Assembly: GCF_014138265.1 (NCBI RefSeq)
Contig: NZ_JACGXL010000002.1
Location: 310,001 to 374,000 of the forward strand
Origin: Dokdonella fugitiva
GTDB lineage: Bacteria; Pseudomonadota; Gammaproteobacteria; Xanthomonadales; Rhodanobacteraceae
DNA: 64,000 nucleotides
Direction of reading: 5' to 3'
The notes beneath the pieces were generated by a model. It saw nothing but the letters and a program-made list of their open reading frames with translations, searched no databases and was not told where the DNA came from. This document shows, one piece after another, positions 1 through 9,915 of the stretch (its first letter is position 1; the number at the start of each line of letters is the position of its first letter). The position numbers were made by a program, and so were the translations under genes.

Positions 1-757
1 GATGGCGTCGCAGCATCTCGCCGGCGAGACTCAGGTAGGCGACGGCGCCGCGCGATTCGCGGTCGTACAGGTTGATCGGCTTGCCGTGGCTCGGTGCCTC
101 GGCGAGGCGGATGTTGCGCGGGATGATCGAGCGCAGCACCTTGTCGCCGAAGTGCTTGGTCAGCTGCAGCGACACCTCGTTGCCGAGGTTGTTGCGCGCG
201 TCGTACATCGTGCGCAGCAGGCCTTCGACTTCGAGCTGCGGGTTGAGGCGCAGGCGCACCGCCTTGATCGTGTCGAGCAGGCTGGTCAGCCCCTCGAGCG
301 CGAAATACTCGCACTGCACGGGAATGAGCACGCCTTGCGCGGCGGTGAGCGCGTTGATCGTGAGCAGGTGCAGGGTCGGCGGGCAGTCGATGAGCACCGT
401 CTCGTAGCGGTCGCCGAGCTTGGCGACCTGCTCCTTGAGGCGCGATTCGCGCGCGAGCGCGTCCATGAGCTTGAGTTCGGCCGCGGTGAGGTCGCCGTTG
501 CCGGGCAGCAGGTCGAAACCGCCCTCGGTCGTCACGATCGCGCGTTCGATCGGCGCCTCGTCGAGCAGCACTTCGCAGCCGTTCGGCTTGGCCGTGCGCT
601 TGTCGATGCCGGACGCCATCGTCGCGTTGCCCTGCGGATCGAAATCGATCAGCAGCACGCGGTGCTTTTCCTCGGCGAGTGCCGCGGCCAGATTGACCGC
701 GGTCGTGGTCTTGCCGACCCCGCCCTTCTGGTTCGCGATCGCGATGATGCGCGTCAT
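1..757 (-). CDS. parA: Chromosome-partitioning ATPase ParA (Soj), 3' end cut off
   Basis: ParA/Soj-type ATPase that works with ParB bound at parS to segregate the origin region. The translation from 757 begins [18 protein letters not shown], which contains the deviant Walker A motif (KGGVGKT) at residues 11-17. Further on come [11 protein letters not shown] (the switch/Walker A' region) and [13 protein letters not shown] (Walker B-like). About 252 codons are visible, against roughly 260 for the family, so only the C-terminal tip and stop lie beyond base 1. The start ATG overlaps the rsmG stop (ATGA at 754-757), implying translational coupling. parB normally follows and would lie just outside the window. 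Two parS-type sites occur in recF of the same window. Identification is firm. Confidence 0.95.
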   Translation of the reverse strand, partial: MTRIIAIANQKGGVGKTTTAVNLAAALAEEKHRVLLIDFDPQGNATMASGIDKRTAKPNGCEVLLDEAPIERAIVTTEGGFDLLPGNGDLTAAELKLMDALARESRLKEQVAKLGDRYETVLIDCPPTLHLLTINALTAAQGVLIPVQCEYFALEGLTSLLDTIKAVRLRLNPQLEVEGLLRTMYDARNNLGNEVSLQLTKHFGDKVLRSIIPRNIRLAEAPSHGKPINLYDRESRGAVAYLSLAGEMLRRH

Positions 758-1425
758 GCCCGTGCCACCCGTTCCTGTGGGTCCGGGCCGTCGGCGCCGG
801 AACCGCTGATTATGACCACGTGGCGCTCCGCCTCCAAACCGGGCACGACGAGCGGCTCGACCGCCTCGACCGTGAAGCCGGGCGGCAGCGCGTCGATTTC
901 GTCCTGCGGATGGCGCCCCTTGAGCGCGAGCCAGCGGCCGCCCGGCGCGAGCAGGTGGCCGCCCCAGGCGAGCATGTCGGCGAGCGTCGCGAACGCGCGC
1001 GCGGTGATGCAGTCGAACCGGCCCCGCACCGCCTCGACGCGCGCCTCGGCGACGCTCACGTTGGCCAGACGCAGTTCGCGCACGGCCGCGCGCAGGAAGC
1101 GCGTCTTCTTGCCGTTCGAATCGACCAGGGTCACCGCGCGTTCCGGCGCTACGATCGCGAGCGGGATGCCGGGCAGGCCGGCGCCCGTGCCGAGATCGGC
1201 GAGCGTCGCGCCGCGCACGTACGGCATGATCGCCAGCGAGTCGAGCAGGTGGCGGGTCACCATCTCGACCGGGTCGCGTACCGCGCTGAGGTTGTAGGTC
1301 GCGTTCCAGCGGTGCAGCAGCGCGAGGTAGTCGAGCAGGCGCGCGACGACGACGTCGGGCAGGTCGATTCGCAGGGCTGCGAGACCCGCGCCGAGGCGCT
1401 GCCGCAGCGGATCGCGGTCAGACAT
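754..1425 (-). CDS. rsmG: 16S rRNA (guanine(527)-N7)-methyltransferase RsmG (GidB)
   Basis: SAM-dependent methyltransferase that makes m7G527 in 16S rRNA. The 223-residue product starts [16 protein letters not shown] prefer this start because an upstream in-frame ATG at 1476 would add 17 residues not typical of the family. Seen motifs are [13 protein letters not shown] (family signature, about residues 55-67), [17 protein letters not shown] (SAM-binding motif I) and [15 protein letters not shown] (motif II). It lies directly upstream of parA with a 4-base ATGA overlap, the common gidB-parA-parB arrangement near bacterial origins. Length and motifs agree with the family. Confidence 0.95.
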   Translation of the reverse strand: MSDRDPLRQRLGAGLAALRIDLPDVVVARLLDYLALLHRWNATYNLSAVRDPVEMVTRHLLDSLAIMPYVRGATLADLGTGAGLPGIPLAIVAPERAVTLVDSNGKKTRFLRAAVRELRLANVSVAEARVEAVRGRFDCITARAFATLADMLAWGGHLLAPGGRWLALKGRHPQDEIDALPPGFTVEAVEPLVVPGLEAERHVVIISGSGADGPDPQERVARA

Positions 1426-1463
1426 GGCGGTCGCAACGATACGGGGGGCGCGCAGTATCCGCG

Positions 1464-1493
1464 CGCCCGCGCGCAAAATCCACCGCGCGGGCG
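1464..1493. repeat. Perfect 10-bp inverted repeat (stem-loop) between band-7 gene and rsmG
   Basis: CGCCCGCGCG at 1464-1473 pairs exactly with CGCGCGGGCG at 1484-1493 around a 10-base loop. It sits just after the stop of the band-7 gene on the minus strand. There is no T-run after the stem on either strand, so it may be a rho-independent terminator without a U tract, an mRNA-stabilising hairpin, or a by-product of high GC. Confidence 0.35.
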
Positions 1494-1497
1494 ATAT

Positions 1498-1953
1498 TCA
1501 GGCCGCGGCGAGGTCGACGCGGGCGACGAGCAAGCCGCGCTCGCGAAGCTCGCTGTTGAGCGACTGCTTGAGCCAGCGCCGGCGCGCCTCGGCCTCGTCG
1601 GGCAGCACGGCGTAGTCGAACAGGCGCCGCGTGGTGACCCGCAACAGTCCCTCGACGTCGTCGATGACGACGTCGGCGCGCTGCGGGTCGAGCACCTGGA
1701 AGTAGACGAGCGCGTGGTAGTCCTGCGCACCGCGGTGCAGCTGGTCGACCGCGACGGTCGCCCCGGCGAGGTCGATCTTGTGGGCGACGCGCTCGAGCAG
1801 CGGCAGGACGACGTGCAATCCCGCGCCGACCGTACGGATGCGGCCGCCACGGCTGCGCAATGTGTAGACCTGGCCCTGGGGGATGCGGCGGACGCACGCG
1901 GCGACGAGCAAGGCCATCCCGCACAGCGCGGCGATCAGGATCGGGGAACTCAC
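1498..1953 (-). CDS. Small SPFH/band-7 (stomatin-like) membrane protein
   Basis: A 151-residue protein starting MSSPILIAALCGMALLVAACV, a single N-terminal membrane anchor (about residues 4-20). Then comes a short SPFH/band-7 core: IPQGQVYTLRSRGGRIRTVGAGLHVVLPLLERV, in which the 'G..v...Gr....pGlh..iP' pattern is typical, followed by DYHALVYFQVLDPQRADV. It is about half the length of stomatin/HflK proteins and lacks the long C-terminal coiled coil, so it is either a truncated family member or a minimal SPFH protein. A Cys at residue 20 could suggest a lipobox (LVAAC), but the fit is loose. It is transcribed toward rsmG-parA; no partner NfeD gene is adjacent. The exact role is unknown. Confidence 0.7.
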   Translation of the reverse strand: MSSPILIAALCGMALLVAACVRRIPQGQVYTLRSRGGRIRTVGAGLHVVLPLLERVAHKIDLAGATVAVDQLHRGAQDYHALVYFQVLDPQRADVVIDDVEGLLRVTTRRLFDYAVLPDEAEARRRWLKQSLNSELRERGLLVARVDLAAA

Positions 1954-2042
1954 GTTTTCTTCTCTGCGACGTTCTTGTTATCGGGACAGCAACTACGGAG
2001 CACTTGACCACGATACGCCCCGAAGGACTAACGATTGCTTAA

Positions 2043-3140
<1,098 letters not shown>

Positions 3141-3167
3141 CGACGGCAACCGTCCTCGGGCGACCGC

Positions 3168-3971
3168 ATGAACCGCTACGCCGTATTCGGGCAGCCGATC
3201 GCGCATTCGCTGTCGCCGCGCATCCACGCTGCGTTCGCCGCGCAGTTCGACATCGCGCTCGACTACCGTGCGATCGAAGCAGGGCGCGACACGTTCGCAC
3301 CCGCGCTCGCCGCGTTCACGCGCGACGGCGGCTGCGGCGCGAACGTGACCCTGCCGCTGAAGGAAGATGCCGGCGCGCTGTGCGCCGCGCTCTCCGATCG
3401 CGCGCGTCGGTGCGGCAGCGTCAATACGCTGGTCCGCGTGGGCGACGCCTGGCACGGCGACAGTACGGACGGGGCCGGCCTGCTGCACGATCTCACCCGC
3501 CACGGGATCGAGGCGCGTGACGCGCGCGTGCTGCTGCTCGGCGCCGGCGGTGCCGCACGCGCCGTCGCGTTCGCGCTCGCCGACGCCGGCGCACGAGAAC
3601 TCTTCGTCGCGAACCGCACGCAGGCGCGCGCGCAGGCGCTCGCCGATGCGCTCGACGCACCGGCGCGCGCGCGCGCCTGGGATACGTTGCAGCGCGAGCC
3701 TGCATTCGACCTCGTCGTCAACGCGACCTCCGCCGGCCATTCCGGCGACGCGTTCGTGTTGCCGTGCGCGGCGATCGGCGCGACGACCGCGTGCTACGAC
3801 CTTTCCTACGGCAACGCAGCGCGAGCGTTCCTCGCCGCCGCGCGGGCGGCGGGCGCGCGCGTCGCGTGCGACGGTCTCGGCATGCTGGTCGAACAGGCGG
3901 CCGAATCGTTCGCGCTCTGGCATGGCCGGCACCCGCACACGACGCCGGTCCTGGCAGCGCTGCGTGGCTGA
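3168..3971 (+). CDS. aroE: Shikimate dehydrogenase (NADP+)
   Basis: Reduces 3-dehydroshikimate to shikimate with NADPH in the aromatic amino acid pathway. It is 267 residues, the usual AroE length. The N-terminal substrate domain shows [14 protein letters not shown] (shikimate-binding SxS) and [15 protein letters not shown] (catalytic Lys in NVTLPLK). The Rossmann part shows [16 protein letters not shown] (about residues 122-137), the NRT segment that reads the NADP phosphate ([10 protein letters not shown]), and [11 protein letters not shown]. The C-terminal [13 protein letters not shown] is also typical. It lies 27 bases after hemB. Confidence 0.95.
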   Translation: MNRYAVFGQPIAHSLSPRIHAAFAAQFDIALDYRAIEAGRDTFAPALAAFTRDGGCGANVTLPLKEDAGALCAALSDRARRCGSVNTLVRVGDAWHGDSTDGAGLLHDLTRHGIEARDARVLLLGAGGAARAVAFALADAGARELFVANRTQARAQALADALDAPARARAWDTLQREPAFDLVVNATSAGHSGDAFVLPCAAIGATTACYDLSYGNAARAFLAAARAAGARVACDGLGMLVEQAAESFALWHGRHPHTTPVLAALRG

Positions 3972-4086
3972 GTGGTCGCTGTGCTGATCGCCGGCTCGCC
4001 CGGCGGGTATCGCCGTTCGCAACCCACGGCACAAACATCCGTCGCCTCGCGTTCCTCGCTGTGGCCTACGCCTCGAGGATTCGACG

Positions 4087-5895
4087 ATGCATTCCTTCCC
4101 TGCGCACCGCACGACCACGACCCGCGCTCTACGCGACACCCCGAGCTGGCTCGCCGCCGTCGCCGCCCTCCTCGCCTCGGCGTCGCAGCCGGCGCTCGCG
4201 TTCAACGTGTACAAGGTCGGCGGCGACGCCGCATGCCCCTACGGCACCATCCAGGACGCGGTCGCCGCCGCCGCCGCGAACCCGGGCGTGGACTACGTCT
4301 GGATCGCCAACAACAAGACCTACACCAACCAGCGCGTCGTGGTCGCCAACCAGGACGTCATCATCGAGGGCGGGTTCGCGAGTTGCGAGAGCGTCGACGT
4401 CGACTCGACGCCGACCGCGATCGACGGGCCGAACAACGACTCCGCCTTCATCGTCGCCGGCAACAGCAACGTCCAGCTCGGTTATCTCGAGATCAGCGGC
4501 GGCAGCGGCGACTTCGGCTACGGCGGCGGTGTCGTCTTCGAAGGCAATGGCAGCCTCGTGATCGACCACGCCTGGCTGCACGGCAATGTCGCCGACTACG
4601 GTGGCGGGCTCGCGATAGTGCCGACCGGGAGCGCGGTGGTGCAGGTGCACAATTCCACGCTGTCGCTCAATCACGCGACGAACCGCGGTGGCGCGATCTA
4701 CGTCGGACCGAACACGACGTTCTTCTCCGACAGCCACACCTACATCACCCACAACGACACGGGCACCGGCGCGGCCGGCAGCGGCGGGGGCATCTACGTC
4801 GCCGGCGGTGCGACCGCCAGCGTCAGCTCGAACCTCAACAACAACGTGTCCGACTACGGTGGCGGCATCGCGGCATCGCTCAACGACGCACCGACGCGCA
4901 TCAACCTCTACACGACCGACGCGGGTGCGGCGGCGACCCTCTACGCGAACGTCGCGACACAGAACGGCGGCGGCCTCTACCTCGACGCGAGTTCCCAGCC
5001 GGTGACGCTCTGCGCGCAGGATTTCGCGATCGATGCGAACTCCGCGCAGAACGGCGCCGCGTTCATGGCGACCGGGCCGCTGGCGGACGTGCACCTCAAC
5101 GATGCGACGTTCGGCGACTGCGCCCCGGGTAACGCGCCGGTGCCTGCGGTGGCCTGCACGACGGGCCCGTTCTGCAACGAGATCGCCGACAACGTGTCCC
5201 AGCAGAGCGACGCGACGCCGACCGGCGGGTCCACGCTCGTGCTCGGCGCGTTCGGCAGCCAGAGCGCCGGCAACCTGCGCGCAGCGCGCTTCGCCGCGCG
5301 CCGCAACCATGCCGGCGCGCTCCTCTACGTCAACGACGAGAACGCGCCGGCGAGCGGGGACCACATCGCATCGATGTCCGATTGCCTGATCGCCGACAAC
5401 GTCAACGCCTACTACGACATCTGGGCGCACGGCGGCGCGACCGGCACGCTGCTCACGCTGCAGAACTGCACGCTCGCCCACGACGGCGGCACGCTCGCCG
5501 CCGCGATCCGCGCCGAAGTGGACCTCGTCACGATCGCGGGCTCGATCGTCGACGAATCCGTGCCCGTCCTCGACGCGACCGGCCTCGGTTCGCTCGTCGC
5601 GCAATACGACCTGCTCGGCGACGGCGCCGGTTTTTCTTCCGGCACCGGCATCACCGTGGGCCGGCCGACGTTCGTCGATGCGGCGAATGCGGACTACCAC
5701 CTGCAGCGCACGTCGCCCGGGGTCGACTACGCGCCGGCGGGCAGCGGCATCGACCTCGACGGCCATCCGCGCGTGGTCGACCTCGCCGATGTCGCCAACG
5801 TGCACGGCCCCATGGATCTCGGTGCGTACGAGATCCCGGGCGCCGCGTGCGGGCGTGACGACACGGTGTACTGCAATGGCTTCGATCCACCCTGA
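4087..5895 (+). CDS. Secreted right-handed parallel beta-helix protein with C-terminal GFD motif
   Basis: A 602-residue protein with an N-terminal signal peptide (hydrophobic WLAAVAALLASASQPALA, cleavage expected after residue ~38). The mature part begins with TIQDAVAAAAANPG, the pectin-lyase-fold entry, followed by irregular repeats rich in G-G-G and N-x-S/N ladders (YGGGVVFEGNGSLVIDHA, RGGAIYVG, GGGIYVAGG, NGGGLYLDASS), characteristic of right-handed beta-helices. The tail is DDTVYCNGFDPP. The two genes at 9916 and 11869 encode the same architecture and a similar tail. No catalytic residues could be assigned; it may be an extracellular polysaccharide-active enzyme, adhesin or surface protein. 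Export by Sec is inferred from the signal peptide. Confidence 0.75.
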   Translation: MHSFPAHRTTTTRALRDTPSWLAAVAALLASASQPALAFNVYKVGGDAACPYGTIQDAVAAAAANPGVDYVWIANNKTYTNQRVVVANQDVIIEGGFASCESVDVDSTPTAIDGPNNDSAFIVAGNSNVQLGYLEISGGSGDFGYGGGVVFEGNGSLVIDHAWLHGNVADYGGGLAIVPTGSAVVQVHNSTLSLNHATNRGGAIYVGPNTTFFSDSHTYITHNDTGTGAAGSGGGIYVAGGATASVSSNLNNNVSDYGGGIAASLNDAPTRINLYTTDAGAAATLYANVATQNGGGLYLDASSQPVTLCAQDFAIDANSAQNGAAFMATGPLADVHLNDATFGDCAPGNAPVPAVACTTGPFCNEIADNVSQQSDATPTGGSTLVLGAFGSQSAGNLRAARFAARRNHAGALLYVNDENAPASGDHIASMSDCLIADNVNAYYDIWAHGGATGTLLTLQNCTLAHDGGTLAAAIRAEVDLVTIAGSIVDESVPVLDATGLGSLVAQYDLLGDGAGFSSGTGITVGRPTFVDAANADYHLQRTSPGVDYAPAGSGIDLDGHPRVVDLADVANVHGPMDLGAYEIPGAACGRDDTVYCNGFDPP

Positions 5896-5999
5896 GCGGA
5901 TGCGGGTGCGCGCGCCGGGGCGTCGCCGCATCGCGCGACGCCGGCGCGCATCGGTGGAACGAGCGACAATCCGCGCATGGACCCGCGCCGGCACGTCCC

Positions 6000-6278
6000 A
6001 TGACGCCCGATCCCGAGCCGACCGTGGTCGCTTGCCGGGAAGGCTGCGGCGCGTGCTACATCGCGCCGTCGATCAGTTCGCCGATCCCGGGCATGCCGCA
6101 CGGCAAGCCGGCTGGAATTCCGTGCGTGCAACTGACCGACGACCTGCGCTGCCGGCTGTTCGGGCGACCCGAACGACCCGTGGTCTGCGCGCGCCTGCGG
6201 CCCGATCGGTCGATGCGCGGCGACGATCGTGGCGAGGCGCTCGCGATCCTGTCGCGGCTGGAACGCGACACCGCCTGA
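6000..6278 (+). CDS. YkgJ-family cysteine cluster protein
   Basis: A 92-residue protein with CREGCGACYIAPSISS near the N terminus (the C-x3-C-x2-C cluster) and two further cysteines (IPCVQL, LRCRLFG), followed by RPVVCARLRPD. This spacing is that of the YkgJ/UPF0153 family, small proteins thought to bind zinc or an Fe-S cluster through CxxxCxxC. The molecular function is unknown. It sits alone between the first beta-helix gene and the sigma factor gene, 105 bases after the former. No strong ribosome binding site is seen. Confidence 0.75.
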   Translation: MTPDPEPTVVACREGCGACYIAPSISSPIPGMPHGKPAGIPCVQLTDDLRCRLFGRPERPVVCARLRPDRSMRGDDRGEALAILSRLERDTA

Positions 6279-6338
6279 GCACGACTCGCCCTCTGGCGGC
6301 GCACGGCGCGGACGCGCACACTCCCGCCCGGAGGCCGC

Positions 6339-6872
6339 ATGAATCCGAATCCGTCGGTTCCTGCGCAGAGCGCGCAGGAAATATTCGCCGAAGTCTACGC
6401 GCGCCTGAAGGCGATGGCCGCGCACCATCTCGCCGCCGTCGGGCCGGCCGCGCGCGTCGATCCGACCGTCCTCGTTCACGAGCTGTTCCTGCGCATGGAC
6501 GCGCAGGATGGGCTCGTGTTCGAGCATCCGGCGCAGTTCTTCAGCTACGCCGCCCAAGCGATGCGACACCTGCTGCTCGACCTCGCGCGCAGCCACCGCA
6601 GCCAGCGTGCCGGTGGCCTCTGGCAGCACGTGACCTTGACCGCGAACAACGAGACGCTCGTGCTGGAGAGCGCCGACCAGGTGATCGCGCTGGACCGCGC
6701 GCTCGAAAGCCTGGCCGAGGTCGACGCGCGAGCCGCGCGCGTCATCGAGTTGCGCTATTTCGCGGGCTTGACTTCGGAGCGCGCGGCCGAAGCCCTCGGC
6801 ATCAGCAAGCGCACGGCTGACCGGGACTGGACGTTCGCCCTCGCGTTCCTCAAGTCCGAACTCGACGGATGA
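6339..6872 (+). CDS. ECF-subfamily RNA polymerase sigma factor (Sigma70_ECF, TIGR02999-like)
   Basis: A 177-residue sigma factor with a GGAGG ribosome site at 6330-6334. Region 2: EIFAEVYARLKAMAAHHLAA, VDPTVLVHELFLRM and FFSYAAQAMRHLLLDLARSHRSQR (-10 recognition). Region 4: RAARVIELRYFAGLTSERAAEALGISKRTADRDWTFALAFLKSEL (-35 recognition HTH). The combination 'LVHE.FLR.....F.....FF..AA..MR..L.D.AR' marks the sigma-70 ECF group that in Xanthomonadales and Planctomycetes often pairs with a Ser/Thr kinase. That kinase gene starts 54 bases downstream here, so the pair is probably one operon. No anti-sigma gene is adjacent, which suggests the kinase controls it (inference). Confidence 0.9.
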   Translation: MNPNPSVPAQSAQEIFAEVYARLKAMAAHHLAAVGPAARVDPTVLVHELFLRMDAQDGLVFEHPAQFFSYAAQAMRHLLLDLARSHRSQRAGGLWQHVTLTANNETLVLESADQVIALDRALESLAEVDARAARVIELRYFAGLTSERAAEALGISKRTADRDWTFALAFLKSELDG

Positions 6873-6925
6873 CACGAAGCGTGCCGGACCGGCGTTACCC
6901 GGTCTGATCGACGACGGACGCACCG

Positions 6926-9850
6926 ATGGCCGAGCCGGCACCGACGCTGCGGGAACTGTTCGAGGCCGCGCTCGCGATCGAGTCGCCGGCCGAGCGTTCG
7001 CGCTTCCTCGACGCGCACTGCGACGCGGGTACGCGCGCGCGCGTCGAACGCATGGTCGAATTCGCGCGCGACGAGGCGGTGCCGGCGCCGTCGGTCGCTG
7101 CGGTCGCGGCGGTACTCGCCGAGAACGCGCCGGGCTGGGCGCTGCCGCCCGGAACCGGCGTCGGACCGTTCACGCTCGGCGCGGCGATCGGCGAGGGCGG
7201 CTCGTCGATCGTGTTCCGCGCGACGCGCCTCGTCGACGGCGTGCGCCAGGAGGTCGCGTTGAAGCTCCTGCGGCGCGGCCTGCATTCGGCCGACTCGCAG
7301 CGACAGTACCGGCGCGAACTGCAGGCGCTGTCGCAACTGCGTCATCCGGGCATCGCGCGGCTGATCGACGGCGGCGTGACCGAATCAGGCGCGGCGTATC
7401 TCGCGCTCGAACTCGTCGAGGGCCTGCCGATCATCGAGTTCGCGCGCGCGCACCGCCTCGATCTGCGGCCACGGCTCGCGTTGTTCCTCGAGGTCTGCCG
7501 TGTCGTCGAGGCGGCGCATCGCGCACTGATCGTGCACCGCGACCTGAAGCCGTCGAACGTGCTCGTCGACGTCGAAGGCCGACCGCGCCTGCTCGACTTC
7601 GGCGTCGCCAAGCTGCTCATGTCCGACGACGAGACGCACACGCGGCACGCCGCGTTCACGCCCGCGTACGCGTCGCCGGAGCAGCGCAGCGGGGAGCCGA
7701 TCACGACCGCGACCGACGTCTACGCGCTCGGCGTCGTGCTCGGCGAGTTGATGACCGGCGAGCGTCTCGGCGACGGCGACCCGCGCACGCCTTCGGGCAG
7801 CGTCGTCGAGGGGGCCGACGCCGGCGTGCTGCCCGCATCCGCTCCTGCGACGCGGCGCATGCTCAAGGGCGACCTCGACAACATCGTGCTGAAGGCACTG
7901 CAGCACGATCCGGCCGACCGATACGCCTCGGCGGGCCGCCTCGCCGACGACGTCGAGCGGCTGCTCGAGGGCCGACCGGTCTGCGCGCATCCGCCGTCGC
8001 GCTGGTATCGCGCGCGCAAGTTCGTCGTGCGCCACAAGGGCGGTGTGGCGACGACCGTCGCATTCCTGCTGGCGGTCCTCGCCGCGCTCGGCATCGCCGT
8101 GTGGCAAGCCGACGTCGCGCGCCGGCAGGCGCGCGCGGCACGCGAGCAGGCCGAGCGCGCCGACACGATCCGCGCGTTCCTCGTCGGCGTGTTCGACCAG
8201 GCGGAGCCGGACGCGAACCGCGGCCAGCCGATCGCCGCGCAGCAGCTGCTCGCGCTCGGCGAGCAGCAGTTGTCCGCCGGTGCGGAACTGCAGCCTGCCA
8301 CGCGCCTCGACCTCACCGCGCTGATCGCGCGCCTGTACTGGGACCTCGGCGACTACGAGCGCGCCGAAGCGTTGCTGAAGAAGGCCGTCACCGCGGCGGC
8401 GGACCCCGCGATTCCCGGCGAAGTCCGCGCCCGCACGCTCACCACGGTCGCGAAGACGGAATCGGAAAAGCGCGCGTTCGCCGACGCGCTCACGCACGCG
8501 AGGGCGGCGATCGCGATCGCGCGCGAGGTGGGCGCGGCCGCGTACGACAGCGAATCGGAAGCACGGCGGGTCGTCGGCGAAGCGCTGCACGGCCAGGACG
8601 ATTCCAAGGATGCCGAGCCCGTGCTGCGCGAAGCGCTGGCGACCGACCTCGCCGTCTACGGCGATCGCCATCCGTCGGTCGTCGACGACTGGACCAACCT
8701 CGGTTCGGCGCTGATCGAACTGTCCCGCTTCGAGGAGGCACGCACGGCGCTTCGCAATGCGCTCGATCTCGCCCATGCGCTGCACGGGCCCGTGCACAGC
8801 CGCGTCGCGGCGATTCTCCAGCTCATGTCAGCGGTCTCGGGCTACACCGGCGATTACGCGGCGTCGGAACGCGAGCAACGCGAGTCGCTGGAGATCTACG
8901 AGAAGGTGTATGGCCCCGACCATCGCGAGACGCTCACCGCGCGCGGCAACCTGCTGTGGACGATCGAGCACCAGGGCCGCTACGAGGAAGCGCTGCCCGA
9001 CCGCCTGCGGATGCTGGCCGCGCTCGAACGCATGTCGCGCACGCAGCCGGACCCGTTCGCGTACACCTATGCCGCGATCGGCAACGACTACTTCAAGCTC
9101 GGCCGGCTCACCGAGGCGGAGCAGGCGCTGCGGCAGGCGCTCGCGAGCTGGGCCCGCTTCGAAGGCTCGAACGACGAGTGGGACAGCGCCGATCCGCTCG
9201 GCATCCTCGCCGACGTGCTGCGCTGGGAAGGTCGCTACGCGGAGGCGGAGTCGACGATGCGCAAGGCGGTCGAGATCGAGCGCAAACACGAACCGGCGGA
9301 CTCGGGCTGGCTCAACCGCGATGTCGCGGCGCTCGGCGACATCATCCGGCAGCAGCATCGCCACGACGAAGCGTTGCGGCTCGTCGAGTCCGCCGCGGCA
9401 GCGCGGCATGACGCCAAACCCGATCCGATCCAGTGCCACATCCTGTCCCGGCTCGCGATGGCGCGGCTCGATGCCGGCGACGCGGAGGCGGCCTATCGGA
9501 TCGCGAGCGAAAGCGTCGCGACGGCGCGCGCCGTGTTTCCGCCGCACCACTTCAATCTCGGATCGCCGTTGTTCGCGCTCGCGAGCGCCGCGCTGGCGAC
9601 GAACCGAGCGGCCGATGCGGAGCCGCTGCTGCGCGAGGCGCTCGCGGTACGCAGTCCACCGATTCCGCGTGACGACCTGCGCGTGCTCGAAATCGAGGCC
9701 GCGCTCGTGCGCGCACGCGACGCGCTCGGCCGCAACGAGGAGGCTGGCCGCCTGCGCGCCGAGATCGAACCGCCGCTGAAGGCAAATCCGTCGCCGTACG
9801 CGGCGGAACTGCTCGCGTCGATGGCCAGGGCGCGCGGCGCCGGCCACTAG
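6926..9850 (+). CDS. Membrane Ser/Thr protein kinase with C-terminal TPR repeats
   Basis: A 974-residue Hanks-type (PknB-like) kinase. A helical N-terminal region (1-75) precedes the kinase domain (about 80-350): glycine loop IGEGGSSIVFRA (~87), VALK lysine (~112), HRDLKPSN catalytic loop (~205), DFG (~225) and YASPEQ (~250). All catalytic residues are present. One transmembrane helix follows (about 373-393, TVAFLLAVLAALGIAV). Residues 400-970 form tetratricopeptide repeats of the kinesin-light-chain/NB-ARC-associated type (for example DLAVYGDRHPSVVDDWTNLGSAL and YEKVYGPDHRETLTARGNLL). The kinase is expected in the cytoplasm and the TPR part in the periplasm. It lies 54 bases after the ECF sigma gene, its likely partner. 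Target unknown. Confidence 0.9.
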   Translation: MAEPAPTLRELFEAALAIESPAERSRFLDAHCDAGTRARVERMVEFARDEAVPAPSVAAVAAVLAENAPGWALPPGTGVGPFTLGAAIGEGGSSIVFRATRLVDGVRQEVALKLLRRGLHSADSQRQYRRELQALSQLRHPGIARLIDGGVTESGAAYLALELVEGLPIIEFARAHRLDLRPRLALFLEVCRVVEAAHRALIVHRDLKPSNVLVDVEGRPRLLDFGVAKLLMSDDETHTRHAAFTPAYASPEQRSGEPITTATDVYALGVVLGELMTGERLGDGDPRTPSGSVVEGADAGVLPASAPATRRMLKGDLDNIVLKALQHDPADRYASAGRLADDVERLLEGRPVCAHPPSRWYRARKFVVRHKGGVATTVAFLLAVLAALGIAVWQADVARRQARAAREQAERADTIRAFLVGVFDQAEPDANRGQPIAAQQLLALGEQQLSAGAELQPATRLDLTALIARLYWDLGDYERAEALLKKAVTAAADPAIPGEVRARTLTTVAKTESEKRAFADALTHARAAIAIAREVGAAAYDSESEARRVVGEALHGQDDSKDAEPVLREALATDLAVYGDRHPSVVDDWTNLGSALIELSRFEEARTALRNALDLAHALHGPVHSRVAAILQLMSAVSGYTGDYAASEREQRESLEIYEKVYGPDHRETLTARGNLLWTIEHQGRYEEALPDRLRMLAALERMSRTQPDPFAYTYAAIGNDYFKLGRLTEAEQALRQALASWARFEGSNDEWDSADPLGILADVLRWEGRYAEAESTMRKAVEIERKHEPADSGWLNRDVAALGDIIRQQHRHDEALRLVESAAAARHDAKPDPIQCHILSRLAMARLDAGDAEAAYRIASESVATARAVFPPHHFNLGSPLFALASAALATNRAADAEPLLREALAVRSPPIPRDDLRVLEIEAALVRARDALGRNEEAGRLRAEIEPPLKANPSPYAAELLASMARARGAGH

Positions 9851-9862
9851 CCGCGTGGCACA

Positions 9863-9878
9863 CGCGCGCGCGCGCGCG
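9863..9878. repeat. Alternating (CG)8 dinucleotide run
   Basis: Sixteen bases of strictly alternating C and G in the 65-base space between the kinase stop and the next start. Such a run could adopt Z-DNA or be slippage-prone, but in DNA of this composition it may be neutral. Confidence 0.5.
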
Positions 9879-9915
9879 TTCCTCGACGGTGCCTGCGTCA
9901 ATTCCGGGTACCGCC

